Assembly (NCBI GenBank): GCA_036401395.1
Contig: DASWUZ010000243.1
Span: 1 to 16,399, forward strand
Length of the DNA stretch: 16,399 nucleotides
Source: DASWUZ01 sp036401395
Lineage (GTDB): Bacteria > Acidobacteriota > Terriglobia > Terriglobales > Acidobacteriaceae
Direction: 5' to 3'
In this document: positions 5,607-12,955 of the stretch, piece after piece
How the letters are laid out: each line of letters begins with the position of its first letter
Numbering within the stretch: position 1 is the stretch's first letter
The notes under the pieces: model-generated
Told to the model about the DNA's origin: nothing
What the model saw: only the letters and a program-made list of their open reading frames with translations
Database searches by the model: none
Position numbers and translations under genes: made by a program

Positions 5607-7877
5607 ATGATCTTCTCCCTCGCCCCAAAGAGTCAATGCACCGCTTCTCTTCGGCGCAGGTTTTCGAAATCGGCAATACAAGTTCTGGCCCTTCCCGCAC
5701 TCGCCGCAACCCTCGTCTGCACCAGCCCGGCTTCAGCCAAGGTGACGATCACGACCGTCCCCGCTGAACTGCGATCGAACCATTTCACCATGACCATCAA
5801 CGGCCAGCCCGTTGCCGTCTCACACGCGGCCGCTAACTACTACTTCGTGAACTTCGACCTCGATGGGAGCGGGGGCCGCGTGGAAATCTCGATCACCGCG
5901 CCCACAGAAGACTACTGGGCAAAGGGCGTCGAGGTGCAGCCCTGGCGGTGGAACATCCGGCCCGCCATCGACGGACGCACGATCACTTTTGCCCTCGACC
6001 ACCCGGCGAAGCTTTCCATCACCCGCCCGAATGATCACCTAGCCGACGCGGAGATGTTCTTCCTCTTCGCCAACCCGCCCGAAAAAGATGCACCCGCCAA
6101 AAATGCTACTGGAGTCCACTATTACGGCCCCGGCGCGTACCACGAGAACATCGACGCTCACAGCGGCGACACCATTTACCTCGCAGCGGGAGCGGTCGTG
6201 TTCGGCAGCCTCAATTTATGGGACGTTGAAAATGTGAAGGTGGCAGGCCGAGGCGCCATCGTCTACGACGGCCCGCAAAACCCCGGCAGTGACGAAGGCT
6301 GGAAAAACCAGCCCAACTGGCACGTCATCGTCATGCACAACGCCAGGCACATCGACATCAGCGGCATCACCTGCATCGTGCGCAGCCGCACATGGATGAT
6401 TCAAATGCGCGACTCGCGCTACGTGAACTTCGACAACGTTAAGGTCATCGGCGGCAGCCCCGGCAACGCCAATCAGGACGGCATGGACTGGCTTGGCGGC
6501 GGCGACACGGTCGTGCGCGACGTATTCATTCGCGCCGCGGACGACATTTTTGCGATGTACGGCAACTGGGACGGCTACACGGAAGAGGCGCTTACCACGC
6601 CCGGCCATGACGTCGACAACATCCTTATAGAGGACTCGGTACTTTCGACCAGCATCTCGAACGTAGTTCGCGTGGGCTGGCCTAAGAAGATCTTCAACAG
6701 CAAAAACTTTACGCTGCGAAATTCTGACGTAATTCACATGGGGATCGGCGGCTGCGGAGTGCCTTTTTCGCTCTTTGAAATATGGGCCGACCCGGCCGGT
6801 AAGGGTGAACATTCCGGCTTTCTCTTTCAGGATATTCGCCTTGAGGATTGGTACTCTCTGCTGCAACTGCGGCAGCCTAATCCTTCGATCCGGGACGTGA
6901 GGCTCCGAAACATTTGGGCCATCGAGTCGCCTTCACTGGTTCCGTCCGTGCTCAAGGGCGAAGTGCGGGGCGTAAACATCGAAAATTTCAAGGTAGGCGA
7001 TAGGCTGGTTGACGGGGCTGCGGATGTTCCGATGGATGTGTCCGACGCGATCTCGCCCATGGTTTCGCGAGCACTCACTGCACCGCTGGCGAGCTTTACC
7101 ATCACGCCTTCGTTGATCGAGCCCGGTCAGCCCGTAATCTTTGACGCGTCGCGGTCGTCAGCGCATGCATCGTCGTTTGCCGGCCGGGACAAATTGATTC
7201 GCTACGAGTGGTTTTTTGGGGATGGGACGACGGATACGGGCCGACTAGTGCATCACAAATTTCCCGATGCGGAGGGAACGCTGCGCGACGGATCGGGCCG
7301 ATTCCGCGTGCTGCTCAAAGTTACCGACAGCCTGGGCCAGACGGACTGGAGTTATAAGCCGGCCGTGGTTGAAACGTCGCTGCAACCTGCCGAGGCCGGC
7401 TCAAGGCCTGCACCTGGCCTAATCTTCCACTATTATGAAGGCGACTGGGCTGGCCCACCCGACCTAGCCAATCTCGCGCCTGCTGCCACGGGAACGGCCG
7501 TGACCGTCGACAGCTCTATGCGCAAGCGGGATGAACATTATGCCCTGAGCTTCGACGGCTACATCAGCGTCCCGGTGGACGGTGGGTACGTTTTTACGCT
7601 GCTCTCGCGCGATCTGGGCGAGATCAGGATCGGGCCAACGGTGGTCGTTAGCAGTCCTGCCCCGGTGGCGCAAGTGTGTAGCTCGGTCGGTAACGCTGTC
7701 CAGGCTGCAACAGGAACGATCGGCCTTAAAGCAGGCCTTCACTCCATTCACATCTTCTACAGCCACACGACTGGCGCGAATGATTTCGCCGCGCGCTGGG
7801 AGGGTCCTACGTTCTCAGCGCAATCGATACCTGCAAGTTCCCTCGCACCAAAGAACATTCCAGTCGCGCGGCACTGA
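5607..7877 (+). CDS. Secreted GH28-like beta-helix glycosidase with PKD-like and PA14 domains
   Basis: The 756-residue protein begins with a long signal peptide (basic region RRRFSK at 16-21, hydrophobic core 23-40, likely cut after ASA44). Residues 45-165 resemble a beta-sandwich like the one before the helix in GH49 dextranases. Residues 170-470 form a right-handed parallel beta-helix (repeating short blocks such as NVKVAGRGAIVYDG). The GH28 acid triad can be read as Asp291 in NQDGMD and Asp312/Asp313 in AADDIF, with the same 21/22-residue spacing I recall for fungal polygalacturonases. The GHG histidine and RIK motifs of GH28 are not found. Residues about 495-590 look like a PKD-type domain (YEWFFGDG), and 604-748 are a PA14 domain (GLIFHYYEGDW... 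RWEGP), often sugar-binding. It probably cleaves or binds a polysaccharide outside the cell. The ATG at 5607 follows a GAGGG element. The next gene starts 34 bases after its stop, suggesting an operon. Confidence 0.82.
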   Translation: MIFSLAPKSQCTASLRRRFSKSAIQVLALPALAATLVCTSPASAKVTITTVPAELRSNHFTMTINGQPVAVSHAAANYYFVNFDLDGSGGRVEISITAPTEDYWAKGVEVQPWRWNIRPAIDGRTITFALDHPAKLSITRPNDHLADAEMFFLFANPPEKDAPAKNATGVHYYGPGAYHENIDAHSGDTIYLAAGAVVFGSLNLWDVENVKVAGRGAIVYDGPQNPGSDEGWKNQPNWHVIVMHNARHIDISGITCIVRSRTWMIQMRDSRYVNFDNVKVIGGSPGNANQDGMDWLGGGDTVVRDVFIRAADDIFAMYGNWDGYTEEALTTPGHDVDNILIEDSVLSTSISNVVRVGWPKKIFNSKNFTLRNSDVIHMGIGGCGVPFSLFEIWADPAGKGEHSGFLFQDIRLEDWYSLLQLRQPNPSIRDVRLRNIWAIESPSLVPSVLKGEVRGVNIENFKVGDRLVDGAADVPMDVSDAISPMVSRALTAPLASFTITPSLIEPGQPVIFDASRSSAHASSFAGRDKLIRYEWFFGDGTTDTGRLVHHKFPDAEGTLRDGSGRFRVLLKVTDSLGQTDWSYKPAVVETSLQPAEAGSRPAPGLIFHYYEGDWAGPPDLANLAPAATGTAVTVDSSMRKRDEHYALSFDGYISVPVDGGYVFTLLSRDLGEIRIGPTVVVSSPAPVAQVCSSVGNAVQAATGTIGLKAGLHSIHIFYSHTTGANDFAARWEGPTFSAQSIPASSLAPKNIPVARH

Positions 7878-7911
7878 CAAACGTCAGCGCAACATAGTGA
7901 ATAGGCCAAAT

Positions 7912-9825
7912 ATGATGTGTAGTAACACGCAGCATAGAAAGCCGGTAGGACACCGGCCAATGAGAAGCGGCGTCCTCCTACTAAGTCTCGGGGTGTGGCT
8001 TTGTGCGACGGCACAGATGCCCGCGCCTCCTGTGCCAGTCTCGGAGAATGAATCGCCAGCTAATCAGGCGCCGATGAGCGGCGGCGTTAACACCGGCGGG
8101 GTCCACGCCCCAGTTTTAGATGTGGAGCATCGGCCGATCACCGCCGGTGGATTTGTTAAGTCTGGTCCGGTGATCTTTCAGGACATCGCGGAGAAAGCTG
8201 GACTTACAAAGTGGCATCATCAGATGGGCTCAGCTACTGCTAAACAAACCATCATTGAAACGGTAGGTTCAGGGGTCGGGCTGCTGGACTACGACAATGA
8301 CGGCTGGCTTGATATCTATCTCGTGAATGGCTCGACTTATGATGCGGAGACAGGCAAGACAACTCCCCCTCACGCTGCGTTATTTCACAACAACCATGAT
8401 GGGACCTTTACCGATGTTGCGGCAAAGGCAGGCGTGACTAACGATCGCTGGGGGTTTGGAGTAGCTATAGCGGACTATGACAATGACGGGTGGCCCGACA
8501 TTTACGTGTCTAACTTCGGAAAGAACCGCCTCTACCACAATAATCACGACGGTACTTTCACCGACGTAGCCGAAAAGGCGGGAGTAACTTTGGGTAACTG
8601 GTCAACTGGAGCCACCTGGGGTGATTACGACGGTGACGGGAAGCTGGATCTGTTTGTCCCAGGGTATGTGCACTACGACATGAGCCACCCTCCCATTGCT
8701 GGATCGGCTGCCGTCTCCTTCAATTCCTGTCAGTTTCGCGGAGTGAGCGTAATGTGCGGGCCCCGCGGACTCAAAGGTGAGGGCGACCACCTCTTCCACA
8801 ACAATGGGGACGGCACTTTCGCCGATGTCAGCGCCAAAGCCGGAGTAGAAGATAAGTCACTCTACTACGGGCTGGCTTCACTCTTTATTGACGTGAACAA
8901 CGACGGCAAGGTCGATCTGCTGGTCGCCGATGATTCCACTCCGAATTACTTGTACATCAACAAAGGGGATGGCACCTTCGACGACGCCAGTCTGGCTTCG
9001 GGTTATGCGCTTAACGAAGCCGGGCGGGAGACTGCCTCCATGGGCATCGCCGCCGGAGACTTGTTTCATAATGGCTTAATCGATGTATTCAACACTACTT
9101 TCTCGGATGATTACAAACCGCTCTATCGTGGCGATGGGGATGCGAACTTTACTGATGTGAGTTATAAGATGGGAATCGCCGAACCTACTATTCCCTTTCT
9201 TGGCTGGGGTACCTCGTTCTTCGACTACGACAACGATGGCTGGCTTGACCTGATGATGGTGAACGGTCACGTCTATCCTCAGGTTGACCAGCTTAACTGG
9301 GGTACCAGCTGGAAGCAGCGGCCCCTGCTGTTCCATAACGCCGCCGGTAAGCTGGAGTTGGTGCCCCCGGTCGAGGGTACTGGCCTCGCCGAGGTCGGAG
9401 TAGGTCGAGGCATGGCCTATGGTGACTTATTCAACGACGGCAAGATAGACGTAGTGGTAAATAACCTCGACGGGACTCCGTTTCTACTTCGCAATGTAAC
9501 TGTAACTACCAATCATTGGATTGGACTCAAGCTGGCCGGCGGACCAAAGAGTCCCCGGGACGCAGTCGGAGCCACTGTTTACCTGACCGCAAATGGGTTC
9601 AAGCAGCGCGCTGATGTAGTGAGCGGGGGCAGCTTCGCCTCCACCTCGGATCCCCGATTGCATTTTGGCCTGGGACAGGCCCGCAAGATAGATGCAATCG
9701 AAATCCACTGGCCCAGCGGCTTTGTGGAGCACGTGACTCCGCCTGCGGTAGACGCTATCTATACTCTTAACGAAGGCCGGGGAGTTGAGGCGAAAGCGAG
9801 CGCCCAGGTCACTCCCAAGCAGTAG
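7912..9825 (+). CDS. CRTAC1-like protein: FG-GAP/VCBS repeats with UnbV/ASPIC C-terminus
   Basis: This protein (637 residues from 7912) is an exported beta-propeller of the CRTAC1/UnbV type. Six calcium-loop motifs are visible: LDYDNDGW (126), ADYDNDGW (187), GDYDGDGK (237), IDVNNDGK (326), FDYDNDGW (437) and GDLFNDGK (504), each followed by the D-[IL]-x-V strand. The repeated block HNNHDGTFTDVA occurs twice. A conserved Cys pair (273, 282; CQFRGVSVMCGP) is typical of the family. The ASPIC/UnbV domain covers about 553-620 (VGATVYL ... IHWPSG). Such proteins are abundant in Acidobacteriota and Planctomycetota; their function is not settled, with adhesion or matrix binding proposed. Two starts are plausible. 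ATG 7912 gives a 17-residue leader. ATG 7960 has AGGA nine bases upstream and gives a compact signal peptide, MRSGVLLLSLGVWLCATA. I list the longer form, but 7960 is equally likely. It probably shares a transcript with the glycosidase upstream. Confidence 0.87.
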   Translation: MMCSNTQHRKPVGHRPMRSGVLLLSLGVWLCATAQMPAPPVPVSENESPANQAPMSGGVNTGGVHAPVLDVEHRPITAGGFVKSGPVIFQDIAEKAGLTKWHHQMGSATAKQTIIETVGSGVGLLDYDNDGWLDIYLVNGSTYDAETGKTTPPHAALFHNNHDGTFTDVAAKAGVTNDRWGFGVAIADYDNDGWPDIYVSNFGKNRLYHNNHDGTFTDVAEKAGVTLGNWSTGATWGDYDGDGKLDLFVPGYVHYDMSHPPIAGSAAVSFNSCQFRGVSVMCGPRGLKGEGDHLFHNNGDGTFADVSAKAGVEDKSLYYGLASLFIDVNNDGKVDLLVADDSTPNYLYINKGDGTFDDASLASGYALNEAGRETASMGIAAGDLFHNGLIDVFNTTFSDDYKPLYRGDGDANFTDVSYKMGIAEPTIPFLGWGTSFFDYDNDGWLDLMMVNGHVYPQVDQLNWGTSWKQRPLLFHNAAGKLELVPPVEGTGLAEVGVGRGMAYGDLFNDGKIDVVVNNLDGTPFLLRNVTVTTNHWIGLKLAGGPKSPRDAVGATVYLTANGFKQRADVVSGGSFASTSDPRLHFGLGQARKIDAIEIHWPSGFVEHVTPPAVDAIYTLNEGRGVEAKASAQVTPKQ

Positions 9826-10090
9826 TCGGAGACCTTCCGGCCCTCAGGCGAATCCCGCGCGTATTGTTCGTTTATTAGCGAGAGATTCTCCAAAAATTTA
9901 CACGAGTTTGCGATTCTCGACGTGGCGCTTTTCACGCGCGCCTGTCAGGGGAAAGCTCTGGTTAACAGAAAGTCAATGACTTCGACGGACTGCTTTGGGT
10001 CCACGAGCAAGGCAGGTTCCGCCAAAGGAATCGGCTACCCCGCACTCTTTCCATACCAACTGAACGCAATTCCCTATCAAGAGAGGCTAA

Positions 10091-11881
10091 ATGCAAACGA
10101 CTAAAAAGATGCTGGCATGTCTGGGCCTGATTTCAGCGCTCGGCACAGCGACAGCACTGGCGCAGACCGCGGCACCCGCAACTACGAAGCACCACAGCAA
10201 GAAAATGCACAAGGCGAAGGTCGCCGAGGGTCCATCGCTGCAATCGCAGATCGAGGCCCTGCGCACTGACATGCAGACCCAGATCCAGGGGCTGAAGCAG
10301 CAACTGTCAGACCGGGACGCCCAACTACAGCAGGCTCAGGCGGCAGCTCAGGCCGCCCAGGCGGCAGCCGCCCAGGCCGCCCAGGCGGCGCAAGCCGACC
10401 AGCAGACAAATGCCGATAACACAGCAGCCGTCAGCAGCCTGCAAGGTGCGGTGACAGACCTCAAGGCGAACAGCACCTTGATCGTCACGTCTATGCAGAG
10501 CGACCAGGCGCAGCTACAAAAGGCGCTTGAGACACCGGACTCGATCCATTTCAAGGGCGTCACGCTTGCGCCGACCGGCAGCTTTCTGGAGGCTGCAACG
10601 GTCTGGCGTCAGAAGGGCGTCGGCGGCGACATCAATACGCCGTTCAACGCCATACCGCTTGACCAGGCGGATGCGGCACATCTGAGCGAGTTCTACGGCA
10701 GCGGGCGGCAATCGCGAGTCGCCATGCTTGCTGAAGGCAAACTTGCAAACTCGACCATGCGCGGTTATTACGAGGCAGACTGGCTTAGCGCCGGCGTCAC
10801 CTCCAACAACAATCAGAGCAACAGCTACACCATGCGTCAACGCCAGCTATGGGCGCAGGCAGAGTGGGGCAACTGGACCGTCACCGCCGGCCAGATGTGG
10901 TCGTTGGCTACGGAAAACAGGACCGGCGTTACCAACCGCACTGAGACCCTGCCGATGACCATCGACGCCGCGTATAACGTGGGCTTCGTATGGACGCGGC
11001 AGTATGGTTTTCGTGTGGCTAAGAAGTTTGGCAAGGGATTCTGGCTCGCAGCTTCGGCGGAAAATCCTGAGACGCTCAACCTCGGTGGCACTGTTCCCGC
11101 GAACGCGCTGCTCGGCACTGCCGGCGCGGGTGGCGGACTCTATAACCTGAACGCCAACTACTCCTATAACGTCGCGCCCGACTTCGTGGTGAAGGCGGTC
11201 ATGGAGCCAGGCTGGGGCCACTACGAAGTCTTCGGCATCGGCAGGTTCTTCCGCGACCGCATCTACCCCAACGCAACTGCTACCGTTCCCTCTTCCGTTG
11301 GCGCTTATAACGATACGACGACCGGTGGCGGAATTGGCGGCAGCCTTCGCGTACCCACATTCCACAAGAAGCTGGACGTGGGCATCAAGGGACTCTGGGG
11401 TGATGGCATCAGCCGTTACGGTGATTCGACTTTCGCTGACGCTACTCTGAAGCCCAGCGGCAAGCTCGACCTGCTGCATGGCTTTTCGGCGCTCAGTACC
11501 CTCGAACTTCACGCTACGCCTAAGCTTGATATCTACGCCAACTACGGCGGAGATTATGCTGGCCGCGCCTATTTCGTCAGCGCTTCGGGCGCGGGCGAGG
11601 GGTACGGTTCCCCACTCTTCGTAAACACGGGCTGCAGCACCGAGCCGCTTCCTGGCGGATCGTTTGTGCCGTCCAACCCGAGCAAGTGCGCCGCAAACAA
11701 CCGCGACGATCAGGAATTCACATTTGGCTACTGGTATGACTTCTATAAGGGCCCGAAAGGCCGTCTCCGCGAAAGCATTCAGTACTCGAACCTGAAGCGC
11801 CAGACCTGGTCTGGTGTCGGCGGCGCTCCCAAGGCCGAAGACAATATGATCTTCACCGCATTCCGTTACTACCTGCCGTAG
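10091..11881 (+). CDS. Outer-membrane porin with N-terminal coiled coil
   Basis: The 596-residue protein has a signal peptide (1-24, MQTTKKMLACLGLISALG..., cut at ALA|Q), a short basic His/Lys linker (about 33-43) and a predicted periplasmic coiled coil (about 48-148). The coiled coil includes a low-complexity Ala/Gln tract at 80-102. From about 152 (SIHFKGVTLAPTGSF) to the end the sequence alternates polar and aromatic residues as in a 16- or 18-strand beta-barrel, and it ends with the aromatic strand AFRYYLP. This layout is common among large acidobacterial porins, related to Porin_O/P and carbohydrate porins. The substrate is unknown. A Shine-Dalgarno (GAGAGG) sits five bases before ATG 10091. 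The 265-base leader and its own terminator suggest an independent unit, although read-through from the two genes upstream is possible. It would supply an uptake channel for products of the secreted glycosidase, but that link rests only on proximity. Confidence 0.85.
   Translation: MQTTKKMLACLGLISALGTATALAQTAAPATTKHHSKKMHKAKVAEGPSLQSQIEALRTDMQTQIQGLKQQLSDRDAQLQQAQAAAQAAQAAAAQAAQAAQADQQTNADNTAAVSSLQGAVTDLKANSTLIVTSMQSDQAQLQKALETPDSIHFKGVTLAPTGSFLEAATVWRQKGVGGDINTPFNAIPLDQADAAHLSEFYGSGRQSRVAMLAEGKLANSTMRGYYEADWLSAGVTSNNNQSNSYTMRQRQLWAQAEWGNWTVTAGQMWSLATENRTGVTNRTETLPMTIDAAYNVGFVWTRQYGFRVAKKFGKGFWLAASAENPETLNLGGTVPANALLGTAGAGGGLYNLNANYSYNVAPDFVVKAVMEPGWGHYEVFGIGRFFRDRIYPNATATVPSSVGAYNDTTTGGGIGGSLRVPTFHKKLDVGIKGLWGDGISRYGDSTFADATLKPSGKLDLLHGFSALSTLELHATPKLDIYANYGGDYAGRAYFVSASGAGEGYGSPLFVNTGCSTEPLPGGSFVPSNPSKCAANNRDDQEFTFGYWYDFYKGPKGRLRESIQYSNLKRQTWSGVGGAPKAEDNMIFTAFRYYLP
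10331..10395 (+). repeat. In-frame GC-rich repeat coding for Ala/Gln tract
   Basis: Inside the porin gene the 14-base palindrome GCCGCCCAGGCGGC occurs perfectly twice, at 10352-10365 and 10376-10389, with related partial copies around them. The repeat distance is 24 bases, or eight codons, so gain or loss of a unit stays in frame and only lengthens or shortens the coiled coil. Confidence 0.65.
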
Positions 11882-11923
11882 ACGGCTGGGTTAGCGATTC
11901 GGAAGCAGAGGAGTAAGCAATAA

Positions 11924-11964
11924 CGGGGAAGGCAGGGCTGGTTAGCCTGCCTTCCCCGCTTTTT
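11924..11964 (+). terminator. Strong intrinsic terminator after the porin gene
   Basis: A perfect 13-bp stem, CGGGGAAGGCAGG / CCTGCCTTCCCCG, encloses a nine-base loop and is followed by CTTTTT. It begins 43 bases after the porin stop. It lies between convergent genes, and it could also help stop transcripts of the minus-strand gene ending at 11999, though no T-run follows on that strand. Confidence 0.9.
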
Positions 11965-11998
11965 GACCCCTGGGCGCCCCGAGGTTACCGCACTCAGT

Positions 11999-12589
11999 TC
12001 ATGAAGCCAGGTATTTTTGAAGAGGATCCCAATACATTTTGTTCCATGCCCCTGGTCCCGGGACAGATACCGTACCAGCCTGATCGAAAACAATGCGGGT
12101 ACCCTGGTCCTTCTCGGCTAGCTCAAACCTAACGATTGAGTACTCACCCGGGGCCCATTCTCCCGCCCGCCAAGCCTGGACGATCCGCTTGTCCGGCACT
12201 AGCTCAAGAATTCGTCCCGTTACTCCCAATAACGGAGGATGACCCTGGAAGAGGCTGAAAGCTCCTCCCGGTTGAGCGTCAATTTGCGCTGATGCTCCGC
12301 TAAAGGCAGTGAAGAGTTTCTGGTCGAGTAATATGCCGTAGACACGAGACGGAGTGGCTGCAAGGTCAATTTCCTGATGAGTCGATGAGTACGCGCTTGA
12401 CCCGTTCGCCGGTATGGCCCCTGCCACCAAGGCACCGAGACCCATCGCAGCAGCGGCAATGACGCCTCGGCGAGTGGTGTGTCCTGTGAGTGCCTCAGTA
12501 TCAGTTGCGATCAAGTCAGAACGGCTTGGACGGCCCAATACGCGCTGCTTTGATTTCGAGGAAGCAGGTACTTGCGGTCGATCTTTCAT
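11999..12589 (-). CDS. SRPBCC (AHSA1-like) protein with Tat signal
   Basis: This gene codes for 196 residues from ATG 12589, which I prefer over an upstream in-frame ATG at 12631 because GGAGG lies four to five bases before it. Residues 1-38 are polar and basic. They are followed by a twin-arginine signal, TTRRGVIAAAAMGLGALVAG (38-57), with likely cleavage near Ala61. Residues 68-196 are a START/Bet v1-like SRPBCC domain of the AHSA1 type: IDAQPGGAFSLFQG, GRILELVPDKRIVQAW, GTRIVFDQAG and the closing W...YW.PL..YL helix. AHSA1-like domains usually act in the cytoplasm and bind small hydrophobic ligands or Hsp90-type partners, so a Tat-exported form is unusual. Tat export implies folding, or ligand loading, before export. 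It is convergent with the porin and separated by 366 bases from the gene upstream, so it has its own promoter. The ligand is unknown. Confidence 0.82.
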   Translation of the reverse strand: MKDRPQVPASSKSKQRVLGRPSRSDLIATDTEALTGHTTRRGVIAAAAMGLGALVAGAIPANGSSAYSSTHQEIDLAATPSRVYGILLDQKLFTAFSGASAQIDAQPGGAFSLFQGHPPLLGVTGRILELVPDKRIVQAWRAGEWAPGEYSIVRFELAEKDQGTRIVFDQAGTVSVPGPGAWNKMYWDPLQKYLAS

Positions 12590-12890
12590 AAATCCTCCTG
12601 GTGTTTGTGGGTCTCTCGTTTTTGTTCGCACTTGGCTCGGAAGAAGGCCACGAATGAACTGCCGGGTTCCGGTTTCGAGTCCTCTTGTGCCGGTTTAGAG
12701 CGATACACATGCCGCCCACATGATGACGACGGAAATCGGTTCATTTCGACATCTCTATCAAGAAAAGTTGAGTCGGATCTGGGGATGAATCAGCGGTAGC
12801 AGGGATGGTTTTACCCACCGTAGCGATTACGCTCGCCTTGAAAGGGATCTGCGACTACAAGTACCTCTCGTCCAAGTGGCCTTGACGAGC
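12590..12890. other. Leader region of the SRPBCC gene, no gene seen
   Basis: The roughly 300 bases between the SRPBCC start and the terminator of the next minus-strand gene show no credible coding frame. The only clear signal is the Shine-Dalgarno GGAGG (12594-12598, minus strand). I could not pick a convincing promoter. A tract resembling a tRNA T-arm (GGTTTCGAGTCC, near 12670) is not part of a complete tRNA. Confidence 0.5.
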
Positions 12891-12925
12891 AAGAAAATGG
12901 GAGCCAATCTCGCGATTGGCTCCCA
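12891..12925 (-). terminator. Strong intrinsic terminator after the ASH-repeat gene
   Basis: A perfect 12-bp stem, TGGGAGCCAATC / GATTGGCTCCCA, with a four-base loop is followed on the minus strand by TTTTCTT. It starts 31 bases after the stop of the minus-strand gene ending at 12956, a textbook position. Confidence 0.9.
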
Positions 12926-12955
12926 GGGTTAGAGGGTCGAGGCTAACGAGCCCGG

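Noticed and set aside
7582..7911. In-frame upstream extension of the CRTAC1-like gene into the glycosidase gene
   Set aside because: It overlaps the PA14 coding region in another frame, has no matching family sequence and would bury the signal peptide inside the protein.
12590..12631. Longer N-terminus for the SRPBCC protein from ATG 12631
   Set aside because: The internal ATG 12589 has a near-perfect Shine-Dalgarno; the extra 14 residues contain that site and add nothing recognisable.
12572..12799. 75-residue plus-strand open frame in the SRPBCC leader
   Set aside because: No ribosome binding site, it overlaps the start of the real gene on the opposite strand, and its composition is not protein-like.
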